The notes beneath the pieces are model-generated. The model was not told the origin of the DNA and ran no database searches. It was given only the letters and a program-made list of their open reading frames with translations. A stretch of DNA of 64,000 nt from Stropharia rugosoannulata (Eukaryota > Basidiomycota > Agaricomycetes > Agaricales > Strophariaceae), in contig JANCIK010000012.1 of assembly GCA_028532985.1 (NCBI GenBank), positions 2,046,001 to 2,110,000 on the forward strand, written 5' to 3'. Both the position numbers and the translations under genes were made by a program. This document shows, piece after piece, positions 31,332 to 42,649 of the stretch. Each line of letters opens with the position of its first letter. The stretch's first letter is position 1.

Positions 31332-34300
31332 ATGAGTTCTCGCAGCCACATACATATGATGTCCGTCGGGAGCGAAGATGACGAGCCTATCCAATTAAAC
31401 GATAAAGGCAGACCAGTGAAACAACGTAGGGCGCACGCTCGACATCCAAGAAAAATGGCCGGAGTGTACACTGTTCCTGCAGCAACAAAGGCATCAGTAC
31501 CTTGCACACAGCAGAGTGTAGAGGAGATATTCACCATGGCGCAGTACCCAGGAGATGTTACTCAGGAAGATGCAATAAGAAATCTTGAAGCTCTGCCTGC
31601 ATTTGTGCATAGGGGAAAGGTAAGTCAAGAATAGTCAAATAAAGATGTCAGCTTACATTTCCTAGTCTCAGAATACATTTCTTCGTGAATGGGTGCACCG
31701 ACGGAAGCAGCACTTGCAAATCTGGATTGCAAACGAAGCACCTGCTCCCGAAAATCTAAAATGTCAAGCTTGTAACTTAAATCAAGGGAAATGGCGGTGC
31801 CGGGATTGCTTCGGCGGTCGATTTCTGTGTACTGTGTGCTGCCGTTGCGAACATCAATTCCAAATTCTACACCGAATCGAGAGATGGCAAGGGAGTTGCT
31901 TTAAGACTGGTGCTCTGTGGCAACTGGGAATAAAACTACACCTAGGCCACCAAGGGCAAAGATGTCCATCTAGGCCTTATGTTGAAGATGCAGGTAGAAG
32001 TTTAATCTGTCTTTAATATCAAATGTTAATCTTTCCTTCGAGATCCAAACTGGGAGCTACCTACAGCTGACATCGCAACAGAAGAATTCCATGAAGCTGA
32101 CCTTGAGCGCGAGGCTCGGGTCGGCACTGTCCCGGAGCCCGAAGATTGGGAAGACGAAATCTTGGCGGAAGAATTTGACATGCGACTTGGCTACCCAAAC
32201 ATACTTCCCAGACCTAGACCATATGACAACCAGGACAACAAGTTCATTACTATCGTTGACGTGACAGGTGTTCATCACTTACCTTTCGTTCGGTGTTTAT
32301 GCCCTGGCTCACTACAAGAACCTGATTTACCCTGGATTGAATTGTCAATGTTACCGACAAGCTACAATAAAATTGAGACCGTATTCACCTTTACAGTCCT
32401 CAAGGACTTTCGTGTCTCAAACCTGGAATGCAAGACTTCAGCGTACCAATATTATGCCAAACTTCGACACCTTACCTGCCCATCTTATCCTGCAGCATTG
32501 GTAGATCGATACCGAGAACTTCGGTGCCTCAGCCGATGCTATAGAAACATGAAGTTATGGAAAATACACGGGCGGGCATATGATAGACAGCTATATGAGT
32601 TTATGGACGCACTATTGGAGGCCACCCGGGTGGAGGCCGATAAGGACGCACCCACAGAATCGGGCACCGGGCTATTTCCCGATATGGGTCCCGACACGGA
32701 AACTGCTCGAGCTCCTAACTCGGAGCCTCGAAAAGACGCCAACAATGATGCAATACTCATGGCAATCGACTCCGATGATTCTGCTTCGGAGACCGGCACG
32801 GCGCTGATCAACAAACATCTGGCTCTTTTTTGTCCAACCTGTCCTCAACCAGGAATCAATTTACCTGAGAATTGGGAAAACAATCCTCACCAATACCTTT
32901 ACATTCGGAAATTTTGTGCGGATGGCAATTTCAAGGCGGATCATCTTAATCAGCGGAATGAAGCAGATGACGTTCACCTCACCCATGGAGATGCGTTCAT
33001 GACAGCAGCACAGCCATACAAGGAGCATCTGGCTGATGCACCCAAATATTCCAAGCTGTTTAAGCAGGTATGTACTTAGTGCCTTCGGAATACATTTTAA
33101 ATATATTAATTATTATTAAAGAAAATTGATTGCCATTCTCACCGTGCGCAACTAGACAGCGAAAAGGTTGTTGCTGGCAGAAGGGCAAGGAGGATTGGTG
33201 CCCAGGCTTGTGCAAGACATGGTTGTTTCTGCCCAAGCAGTGTTGTGGATTTTCAACTAGGGGAACGGCAAATCTGCATGGATTATAGCTTCTCAGAAGC
33301 AGTGAAGAACACAAACATGGATGGGATAAAGCAGGCAATGATGATTTACGACATCATGTGCATATATGGAATTCACCAATGTGCGCGATTTGCTAAAATG
33401 AAAGGTATTTCGCTTCCACGCCGCTTAAGACTAATCCAGGCTATTGGGTTATGGCATGTCCATGGACACAAGGATGAATGTTTGTACCGATGGGCATCCA
33501 CATATATTCCCGGTGCAGGCATTGTTGATGGAGAGATATTGGAGACTCTTTGGAGTCTCTTGAATAAAGTTTCAAGAGGAGCTCGGGGGGCGACAACGGC
33601 ACATCGAACTGAAATTTTGGATGACCATATGGGAGACTCAAATTGGAAAAAAATGATTCATATAGGTGATGTAGATTACTATCAATATGTAATGGAAATG
33701 ATCTAATGAAAACATAGGAACAACAATTGTGAAGAAATACACAAGGGCAGTCAAAGAGGCTTCGGAGGCCTCCGAACATTTCAGGCAGTTCACCAACAAG
33801 ATTGGGCCACAGCTGAAAGACAGATGGGAGACAGAAGTATTGGCTGCTGAAAGAACAAGGGAAGAGAAACCCGATGGAATGGATATTTATGCTCCGAAGA
33901 TCAAGAAAGCAGCATCCAGACAGGAGGTTGAATTAATGTTGTCCAAACAGGAAATGAAGGAAGATGGATCAACTGGACAGGCAACGTGGATATCTCAGGG
34001 CCTCAAGATTGAGCAAACACAGTTAGTAACAAGAAACAATGATTCTTAATATACTAATTATTCACTACAGAGCTGAAATAAGATCGCATGTTCGAAAATT
34101 ATCCAAACATCCAACTGTAACTCAACGACAGGATCTGGTTTGTCGGCGCAGAAATCTTCGGACCCGAGTGGATAAATTCTCAAAGCAGGCTTGCGAGTAC
34201 ATTGGGCAAGAAGCCGTTGCAATTTTCACCGATCGGGCGGATGCTGACAATTCCTTGATCGAAGGTGAATATGAAGACACCGACAGCACCGAGCATTATG

Positions 34301-35283
34301 AAGAAAGTCGGGCCGATCCCGAGCAGCAGAGACTACCTTTCCCATCAGCTTTCACGGAAAGTATGATTCGACATCTTCACCGCGATGACAAGCAGACTGT
34401 GAGTAGATTACAAGAACATGAACTTGCGATTCGGAAAGGTCACACCGAAGATATCCTGGAATCTATTCGATCGGCGATTGTTCAATTGTCCTGGGTGTAC
34501 AAAAACAACGTTCGGGGGTCCACCGGGTCACACTTAACAAGGGCCACAACACGTGTTGGAATGTTATCAGCATCAATATCTCTAAACAGACAAGCTTTCC
34601 AGGCCAACAGAGCCGTAATGGTCTCTCTATCATCAGAGGAAGAAGTACAAAAAAGATTTCTGAAACTTACTCGTGAGGATACTCAAGCAAGTGAAGCAGT
34701 TTTCAATCCAAATGTTCGGGGAGGAAGTCGATTACGATTGTCATGGATATGGAGCACTCTCAATGTTGAAACTGACCCTGATACAAGCAACAGGTCTGAT
34801 GCCCCGGAGACCGAGTCGGTTCCCATCGGACAGACAACGGAAGCACTTGAAACCAGTGAGTGCTTGGAGGATTGTACGTATGTATTTGTATATTTGATTC
34901 GTTACTTAACAAGATCTATAGTTCTCCGTGTAAATTGGCTTAGGGCTCGTGCTCAGCATCTTCGTTGGTCGGAAGAACTTGAATTAACCAAACACAAAAT
35001 GAACTGGACCGTCAGATTTTTTGTATTCAGGGCCAAGTCTTGGAGGTCACATCGAGAAAATATCCCTGCCCGTGCGGACGCTGGTTGGCCCCCGTCCGAT
35101 ATCGCAAGCGAAGCACATAACACCATTGACATGCAAAATCGTATTCTTCGCGGATTCAAGGCTTATGCACAAAAGCAACTTTCAATGTGGAATGAATTGG
35201 GCTGTGTAACTGAAGAGCTTTTTATTTCAACACATCCTAACCATAGTCGTGCTTGGGAAGATGTTGGGCTGATATATGTTTAA
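31332..35283 (+). CDS. KDZ transposase with CxC2 domain
   Basis: At least seven exons; the first joins are clear (31332-31619, 31672-31993, 32043-33067, 33122-33665, then from 33718). The second exon encodes the CxC2 cysteine cluster found with KDZ transposases (LKCQACNLNQGKWRCRDCFGG, then FHRIE-like HRIERWQGSCF and LHLGHQG). The core carries the DDE-type acidic residues in their KDZ contexts: DGNF near 32920, YDIMC near 33348 and GEILETLW near 33530, plus PTCPQPGIN before the first. The C-terminal exons are helical, with a WLRARAQHLRW segment. No frame break was found. It should catalyse movement of the large element around it. The start is chosen at MSSRSHIHMM because the frame upstream has no better ATG. 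Confidence 0.9.
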
Positions 35284-35631
35284 TTGGGGAATTGCACTTC
35301 TGTACAGCACACATGACCGACACGGCAACCGATACATCCGACACTTGGTAACAAGCCGATCTTCTCTCAATATTGTTTGTTCATTCCATGTGTATGTAGA
35401 GAAGGAACTGTAAATGTTGAATTAGTAGGGCAATGTAACTGAAGAGCCTTTTATTTCAACACATCTCATTTACTTACAGATAGACAATAAGTATTTCTGT
35501 AAAGATCTATGCTGCACACGTGATATGATTGTGTAATCAACGGATCACACCGACAAATGTCATGTGATTATATCCAACCATCAACGGAACAGTAAAAGTC
35601 GCTTTTGTTATCCTTACCCTTGCGTTATAGA

Positions 35632-37334
35632 ATGGATCCCGACACCCTTGATCTAGTTGGCAAAATGCCCTTTCCCATTCATGCATCTAACTTCCGTGAT
35701 TGCCAGGAACGCGCCAACATCAAGGTACACCTCCTCATGGCTCGGGTGTGCATGGCCGCGAGGGCTGTGTTCAAAGATATTTGGGATGGCCTTCCTTACT
35801 GGTACAATGTCTCCGCGGAAGTAGTGAGTACAATCCTATTATTCAAATAGACATACTAATACAGCGCGAGCTAGGAAGCTGCCCTTTCATACATTGGATT
35901 TTGCCATATACAGGGATTTGTCATTGAAATTCCATACTTTTTCGACTTCATGGTCCGCGCTATGTACGAACCATCGGACGAAACAGATTCCTCAAACATA
36001 CCAGGATTGGTGGACCGAGAATACAGTGAAGATGATGACGCGGCTATCTTGACCATGACCACAGACTACCATTATTGGTGGAATCAATCGGGGCAAAATG
36101 TCATTGATTCAATTCCAGCCTATGTCGACATCATCGAGCACATGGTCGCGTATGAGGAAGCTGTCTTGGGGAGCACCATATTCAGGGGCTGGAGGAAAGC
36201 GGACGATGAAGAAGAAAGCACCAACGATCAGGACCAGCAGAGGGCAGAGAAACGCGACACGGATCAGGATCGGTGGCCGTTGAACCCCCGACTGATTCCA
36301 GATGACTGCTTAGCCTTGCCAAAGTGGCAAGCCGCGTACGACAGAACCAAAATTGTGTTGCTGGTGACTCAAGCACCAAGGCCATTCCACTGACGGGAAC
36401 CGTCTCCATCCCATAACAGAGAACCACCTCCAATGGGTCGATCAGGACTGCCGACCAAAGCATTGGAACGATCTACCGGTGCCCGATTATGGTCACCGGC
36501 GGCTTTATCACGCACGTCGGGCGTGAAGAATATCTCATCACAAACACAGGCATCGACCAACCTTCCTAATCCTGAAGCCATAAGGGTTGTCTGCGAAAAG
36601 TGCTCCCAATGGAAAGATTTGGCAGACACTGCAATTAAAGAATTGCAGAATCTTGGGACCCAATTTGCATCTACCACGCGCAGTGTGGGCATGGCAATGC
36701 AGCGGTCAAATTATGTCATTAATCAATATGAAGCAATCACAAAGCATGTGTCGGATACCGGCGTCATCCCTCACAAGTACGGTGCAAATCCACCAGAAGA
36801 ATTCAAGCGTCAATTCCGGCCAGAAATGCTCAGTAAGTACCCTCAAAAATAAATAACCACAAACAATGATAATTTTGAACAGATCAATCCGAGTCAGTGC
36901 TGACTCGGGCTCCACAACAAACAGGGAAATCGAAGTCTGTTCGAATTCTCTCACCAAACTCTAAATATCCAGTTCATCCTGGCAGGCACACTCGCTTGCT
37001 GGCACCCGTTCTTGTGCCCGTTCTTGTGCTGCACTCCGTTTCCGACGCCGACGGGCCCCAAATGCCAACCAAACATTTCGACGAGGACATCCCTCCGACA
37101 ATTGAAGTCCTTTCGGAAATCACTGACAGCGCGGACGAATCCATTGACGAGGAGCTCCCCCGGACAAGTGAATCTATTGAGGATAACAGTGTGAGGTGCG
37201 AAGTTGGGTTGGACTGGTCTGAAAAGCCTGTCTCTATAGTTCACAATGTGCGAAGGCAACGTGTGTACAACGATAGCACGTTGAAAAGGTTTTACTTGTT
37301 TTATAACAAGGAGCTTCCAGTGTACGAGGTTTGA
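35632..37334 (+). CDS. KDZ-linked accessory gene, unknown function (exons uncertain)
   Basis: Starts with MDPDTLDLVGKMPFPIHASN; the first intron (about 35823-35914) joins EV to GFVIEIPYFF in frame. The region to about 36393 encodes an acidic protein with Trp- and Tyr-rich segments (DYHYWWNQ). After an unresolved splice, 36433-36832 encodes VVCEKCSQWKDLADTAIKELQNLG, a coiled-coil-like helix preceded by Cys-x2-Cys, and 36897-37334 an acidic tail ending RFYLFYNKELPVYEV. No known domain is recognised. It follows the transposase by 350 bp in the same direction, so it probably belongs to the same element. Whether this is one gene or two is open. Confidence 0.5.
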
Positions 37335-38068
37335 ACAACAGTTTCCGATGTGAACTGGTATGATGTGTGTAGGTAGAATTTAACCCTGAAGGAAGCTGGA
37401 GAAGTACAGAGATATTCTACTCCTTAAATACCCGTCTGGTTGCCATGCCCAGATCGTACCATATACATCCACGAAGATCCGACCGCCCATGCTGACTTTA
37501 TCTCGTCGGAAACCATGCTGTACTACAGCATGCTTCATATCTTGGCCACAAATTTCCTTATCTTCGGAAACCAAGCCCCCAAGCACAAGAGATCTTCCTG
37601 CGGCCGGATCAACTCCATGTTCTCCCCTAAACACACATCTCCTCCGACCCTCTTTCCACACCTATGTCCCTTGTGTTTATATCGAGATACTTCTGCTTTC
37701 TGCTACCACACGCTTGCATGTCGTCGGAAACCCTTGCATATCGTCGGAATCCGTTGCCATATTTGTCCCAGGTCGTATGTATGAGTATTTCCATGTGATT
37801 GACTCCCTTGTGGGTCCATAGTTACATCAGATTGTTAATATTGATCTGATGTTGTCGGCATCAGAAGTCCAATATTGCTCTGATGCTATTGTCTTTCTTG
37901 ATCTGCCATTGAGTTGTAATAACATCTTGAGTCTTCCTTGTGCTTGTCTTCTTGTTTCATCATGTACATATTTCATATCTTCGAATAAACTTGCATCTTC
38001 ATATCTCAGTCTTCATATTTCGTGCTTCTTCTTGTTCTTTCAGTTTCCGATAGTAGTTTCCGATCGTT
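37335..38068. other. Spacer inside the KDZ element
   Basis: Pyrimidine-rich, T-rich stretch. Several short overlapping frames but no motif and no splice pattern that extends them. Confidence 0.45.
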
Positions 38069-38788
38069 ATGGCGGATATGTCGCTTCTTGTGTATCTATG
38101 TTCTGAACCTTATGGTTTTTCATGTTTTCACGAGGGGCCAGCCCCAGCCCCTCACAACGGAAATAACTCGGCGGAGTCGGAGGTCTCCGATACTGACATG
38201 AAGGGGAAGCAGAGTGAAGCCGACGGTACGCAGGAAGAAGACAACTTCTATGGTGAGGATCTGCCACCTGCCATGCCAACAAACATAGTAGTCTTCGAGT
38301 CGGAGGCCGGTTGGCCACTAACTATTCCCGCTTTCACTGCTGACGTGGAAGTGGAAGAAGATACCCCTCCAAACATCGAACAATCAGATGAAGCCTCCGA
38401 GAGTTCTGGCCATGGTGACGATGGAATCATGAAGACCGGTTATCTTGGGTCGCCTGCAAGTCTTGATCGGCATGGCGCCGAACCTTCTCCTGAGCACAGT
38501 CTCGTCAATTTACCTAGTGTTGCGGCTTACGAAGAAGATATCCCACCAGGCTTTACCTCGTCTACTTACGATGACACCGATGCTGACGATGACGCCGATG
38601 GCGAGACGGACACGAATATTGTTGATTCCGTCCGGCCTTCATCGGCTCTCTCCTCTCTTCCAAGTGAAAACTCGGACTCCGATGATGACTCCGCTGCCTC
38701 TGAGGATAGCGCTGATGATGATGATGATGATGATGAAAATGATGAAGATGACTTTAGTTTTGAGCAGGGTACCATTGACATTGACTGA
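38069..38788 (+). CDS. Acidic low-complexity protein
   Basis: A 239-residue open frame (MADMSLLVYLC...) with no known domain. About a third of the residues are Asp, Glu or Ser; the C-terminal part has long Asp runs from a GAT trinucleotide repeat near 38715-38735, ending FEQGTIDID. It lies in the KDZ element, tail to tail with the TET/JBP gene only 69 bp away. The hydrophobic N-terminus may be non-coding, with translation starting in an earlier exon. Such acidic proteins can act as chaperone-like partners of basic DNA-binding proteins, but nothing here proves this. Confidence 0.45.
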   Translation: MADMSLLVYLCSEPYGFSCFHEGPAPAPHNGNNSAESEVSDTDMKGKQSEADGTQEEDNFYGEDLPPAMPTNIVVFESEAGWPLTIPAFTADVEVEEDTPPNIEQSDEASESSGHGDDGIMKTGYLGSPASLDRHGAEPSPEHSLVNLPSVAAYEEDIPPGFTSSTYDDTDADDDADGETDTNIVDSVRPSSALSSLPSENSDSDDDSAASEDSADDDDDDDENDEDDFSFEQGTIDID

Positions 38789-38857
38789 ATGTAATAGTAT
38801 AGAATTTTTTTGCACAAATAATTCATAAACCCGAAAACAATACAGGAGCAAAGTTAA

Positions 38858-40144
38858 CTAAAATTGTGAAATATTCATCCATGGGAGTACTTGTCCATGC
38901 AATGCTTCAGTAATGGTGTGCTTAGAATGATAGATAATACAAATTCTGTCAATGTTGTTAGCCACCCCATGGAGAAGTACCCTTGATGACATTCCGATAA
39001 CTGTTCCACCTCTGTATGCCAGTCTAATGCCCAGGCCTGGTAATTCAAAGTACACATTGGGAGTGGTACCAATGTTGATCAAGACATCAAAGGCACTCGT
39101 ATCGGCTCCTGTGTCTCGGTGAAATGGGGTGCTCTGGTTGCTGATAATGGTGATTGCCGTAAAAGGGGCACTCCAAAAATTCATCACCTCGGTCAATTCT
39201 GCTGAGTTGGCAAGCATATCGGGATGAGCCTGGATGTACTTCAAGCAAGCAATTCCTTGCTCATACTGCTCTGGATGAATAATGGAAAGTAAGCCTCCAA
39301 TCAAGGCCGAAAGCTCCTTCTGGCTCTCAAGCCAATTCCTGTTCTTTACATTTAACAAAGACGACATTTCCAGATTGTTGGTCTTCTAGTTACTCTTGTT
39401 ATTATACACACACACTGTGCTCATGTCAAAGAACCCACCTCATGACCAACCTCATATGAGGAAGGTGCAATTGTTACAGTTCCTGACGCAATCTCTGGAA
39501 TGACATGCGATGCCAATTCCTGACCGGACGCTGAGCTCAATTCCCGACAGGACTCCGATGCTGATCCTGTGGCGTAGTATGTTGGCCCACTTGAATTGTT
39601 AGATTTGTTTGCAACTTTTATGAATGACCCCATGGATGCTACACCTTCCCATATCATACTCTGCCACTATTTTTAGTTATTGTTATAAGGACAATTTGGA
39701 ACACTCAACCTCTCTTGATTTTGTTAGAGTATTTGGGAGATACCACAACAGCATATTGCCAGATAAGTCTGTGATCAGACATGCCTCAGTGATAAGGGCT
39801 TCGCTACTTTGTAATCCTCCAAATTTTTTGGACATAGCTGTCTCCAGTTCTTGATTTTGACTGTTCTGTTTTTGAGTTAAACAAGAAACATAATCTTCAA
39901 CATTCCAGGATGTCTCTTCTATTAGAAATGGTAAGCAAGTCATCCACCAAATAGCAGTCCTTATCTTACTGCAGTTACGAAATGCCGTTACGACCTCATC
40001 AACCATATCGTTGCAATCACATTGAAGACAAGCATTGTATGGCCAATGGATATTGACCACTTCGCCCGTGACAATTGTGTGGAAACGTGCCTTCATATAT
40101 TTTGCAACAGTTTCTGTCAAGTCTAGTGCTAGTAAATGCGACAT
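38858..40144 (-). CDS. TET/JBP-family 2OG-Fe(II) dioxygenase
   Basis: Three exons (40144-39710, 39660-39439, 39385-38858) sum to 1185 nt and join in phase 0 to a 394-residue protein. The N-terminal part has paired CLQCDC and ends CLITDLSGNMLLWYLP. The C-terminal exon holds the double-stranded beta-helix: PFHRDTGAD gives the His-x-Asp iron ligands, VLLHGVANNIDR the distal His and the 2-oxoglutarate-binding Arg. This arrangement, between FTAITIISNQ and VYFELPGLGIRLAY, is that of basidiomycete TET/JBP enzymes, which oxidise 5-methylcytosine in DNA (shown for a Coprinopsis TET). All key residues are present. It sits at the right end of the KDZ element; a broken second copy lies at 42650-43840. 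Substrate and activity here are inferred from family. Confidence 0.85.
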
Positions 40145-40679
40145 GGTACCTGATGTAGTGCAATGGACAGTCGTAGTAGTATACTAAGTAGTAGGGTAGT
40201 AAGAAAATGTTACTTCCACATGTATGTCACGTGCCGATGGGCCGAAATGGAGCTGATCGGATACCGATTCGTAGTCGGAGAGGTCCGATTAACACCAGTA
40301 TTTAGCCGACCTTACAATCACAGCAACATGCATTCAATGAGCAAAGACAATAACAAACATAAAATGCTTATATCTAAAAGGTCAATATCGGTGTCTGTCT
40401 GGATCCGGTGGCCGGCGCTGAGGACAGGTGTAGGATGTTGGAGCTGGTACTCTATCATATATATAAGAGCACTAAAAACCCCTACTTATATAACAATCAG
40501 AATGCTTTGAGGATGCTAATTACCAAGCCGAGTCTGGGTAGCTTGCCACCGACCAACACCTCGGGGCACCGACCGACCCTCCGAGGGGTGGTGTGTCGGC
40601 CCGATGCCGAGCTGGAATGGTGGCTGGGAACCCGCATTCTGCCGGAATGACGCTATAGCCTACGGTAGACGTTTAGTCG
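40145..40679. other. Upstream region of the TET/JBP gene
   Basis: No gene seen. Contains runs of ccgac/ccgaccc around 40550-40600 that also occur in the second copy near 44227, so it is part of the duplicated segment. Confidence 0.5.
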
Positions 40680-40808
40680 CCGGATCCGTCTGTGACACAT
40701 AGCAGAGATCTAAATAAAGAATTGGCAGGAATGATGTTATGTCATATAGTATATATATAGTCCCCGAATACATTATAGGGTACAGTACCAGGGGACTGTT
40801 CTATGTGA
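40680..40808. repeat. Right end of the KDZ unit (copy 1)
   Basis: From 'ctatagcct' to 'ctgttctatgtg' this matches 44330-44468 with few changes, including ggaatgatgttatgtcatat and a short palindrome AGTCCCC...GGGGACT (about 40771-40807). Similarity stops at the same base in both copies, which suggests an element boundary. Confidence 0.7.
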
Positions 40809-41234
40809 ACATTTTAGCGAGGTTCTCCTTTGTCTGATCAATTATATCATCCAAGCCGTCCGGTAAGCGCAGCTGCCTTCGTGCAAAGTAAGGAATGAGG
40901 CCGAACACTGCCACCTTATCCTTCAACACCGAACCATCCATTTCTGCCACTAAGTATGCTCCACCATCTTTTCATGCGATAATGATGTAAGGCCTGTTCC
41001 ATTGTGCGAGCATCTTACGGTTCAGACTGGACTCTATGCCCGAGTTTCTCATTAACACCACATCTCCTGGCTTAAACACATAGTCACAGATTTTAGCCGA
41101 ATGCTTCCTTTCAAATGCCCTGATTGCGTCTCTTTTTGTCTTCGATACTCGTGTGTGCATCTCTTCTACTGTGTCGCAATGTTGGGCTAATGTGCGCGCG
41201 CGATACCCTACTAACTCCTCTGTAGTCAGTACAC
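40809..41234 (-). pseudogene. Gypsy pol C-terminal remnant
   Basis: The minus strand encodes a damaged copy of the last part of the gypsy integrase at 14790-15210: VLTTEELVGYRARTLAQH, KPGDVVLMRNSGIESSLN and GPYIIIA-like WNRPYIIIA are recognisable. A stop interrupts it after IIIA, and many changes are CpG-to-TpG or CpA (for example Arg to Cys or His), as expected for methylation-driven decay. It joins directly to an LTR end at 41235; the whole gag, protease and most of pol are deleted. Confidence 0.85.
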
Positions 41235-42649
41235 TGAGAGGTCTGCCGCGGGGCTGGACTCGAATCACAAGAAACACAACACACACAACCCAGCAGAGCG
41301 AGATCCTATCCCCTAGATCGAGTGATGCTCTTCAGCTAAGCAGGTTATAGATGTCTACGCTTCTCCTGGTACCTCTCCACTGAGCGGACTGTGATGTTTA
41401 AGGGTCTCGTAAGTTCAGTCCAGATGTCCGCTGTACAGTGCCTGCAAGTTCGTTTTTAAGGAGGGGTTTAATTCTAGAAGTCTCAGATTAATGTCTGGGC
41501 GACCTCCACTGAGCGCAGGGTATCGATAGTAATGTATAGTTTTGATGGTGGCTCCGCGGGGCTTATTCCGCTGAGTGGGTTTGAGGTCCGGTGACCGATG
41601 CAGATGCTCACACAAGCTGGTATTCCCAATTGTGCCTCGCTCCGCTGACTATCCAAAGTCATTCTGCTGGGACTGTCCAAAGTCCTATTCCGCTGAGGCT
41701 ATCCAGAACCTCGTTCACCCAGTGGTGCAGTCTCAATTCACAAAATACTACAGCGTGAGTTTTCATACACAGTTGCACTGACTCCCCGCTGAGCTCTCCA
41801 AATGACCCGGTGGCCTGAAGCTATCCAAAACTTCTATAATTCACAATACACTTCGCAGTTAGAACCCTAACAAAAGCTAAACACAGCCCGCTGACGGTCT
41901 GGGAAGGAGCCCAACACACAGATCTAGTGGGTAGACAATTGCTTGATTTCCGTAGTTACAATTACAAGTTTATATAGACGCACGCTGTGTACTAATTTAG
42001 GTGGAGAGTAAATACTAGCAATGCCAGACCAAAGGTCCGCTGAGTGCATGTGCCTCCGCTGGGTGTTTTGATGACTACTCTGCTGAGTGCGACCTGATCC
42101 CGTGGTGTTGCCAGCCTCTGCCGTGAGACGCCGTTAAGCTCCGCTGCGCGGTTCCTTCTTGGTCATTGAGGCCTGGCTACCACTGCCAAAGTTCCCCAGC
42201 GGAGTCCGTGCTGTGTGCATTGTTCATTCCCTCGGGCATCACACGCCCCAGCGCGCGCGCCACGGTCACCTGACGAATGGACTTAGGCAAATTTCGCCTT
42301 CGTGATGTGTTCCGCTGAGCCCCTTTGAGACGCCATCTACACACAGTCCTGCTCATTGCCTTTGATATTTTCCGCTCAGCTGTACTCCTGCCGTCCGCTG
42401 GGGAGACAGTAACCGTTATGTACTCCGCTGACAGCTATTCCGGGTGCTTCAACTGTGTACTTATGACCTGTACAGTCCGCTGAACCCCACGCAACCGTCC
42501 GCTGAGCACATGCATGAAAGATTTGTGATACATGTGCTGAGCGCTGAGGCGGCTGACCAGGCTAGTCACCGCTCCGCTGTATCCCTGCACTTCAGCCCAA
42601 ACCACCCACTGTGGCCACTTACAGCCTTGGTGTAAATGCAGGCCTGTCA
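41235..42649 (-). repeat. LTR related to the gypsy LTR (minus strand, 1415 bp)
   Basis: Read on the minus strand it starts TGACAGG at 42649 and ends GACCTCTCA at 41235, like the LTR at 6794-8003, and long stretches align (for example the ACCTTTGG and GATCTCGCT blocks). Where the intact element has the TGCGCGCA palindrome, this LTR usually has CAGCGGA (plus strand tccgctgag). It includes the segment deleted from the 3' LTR of the intact element. It interrupts the second TET/JBP copy at 42650. Confidence 0.85.

Larger units (their letters stand above)
23561..40808. mobile_element. KDZ transposon with accessory genes and a TET/JBP dioxygenase
   Basis: One unit holds two large accessory genes (23561-26747 plus, 26885-29287 minus), the KDZ transposase (31332-35283 plus), further accessory frames (35632-38788 plus) and a TET/JBP gene (38858-40144 minus). 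The link between KDZ (Kyakuja-Dileera-Zisupton) elements and TET/JBP gene expansion in basidiomycetes is established knowledge; the grouping here rests on gene order. The right end is set by comparison with the copy ending at 44468, where similarity stops after 'ctgttctatgtg'. The left end is not resolved; I found no inverted copy of the right end near 23.3 kb. Confidence 0.65.
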
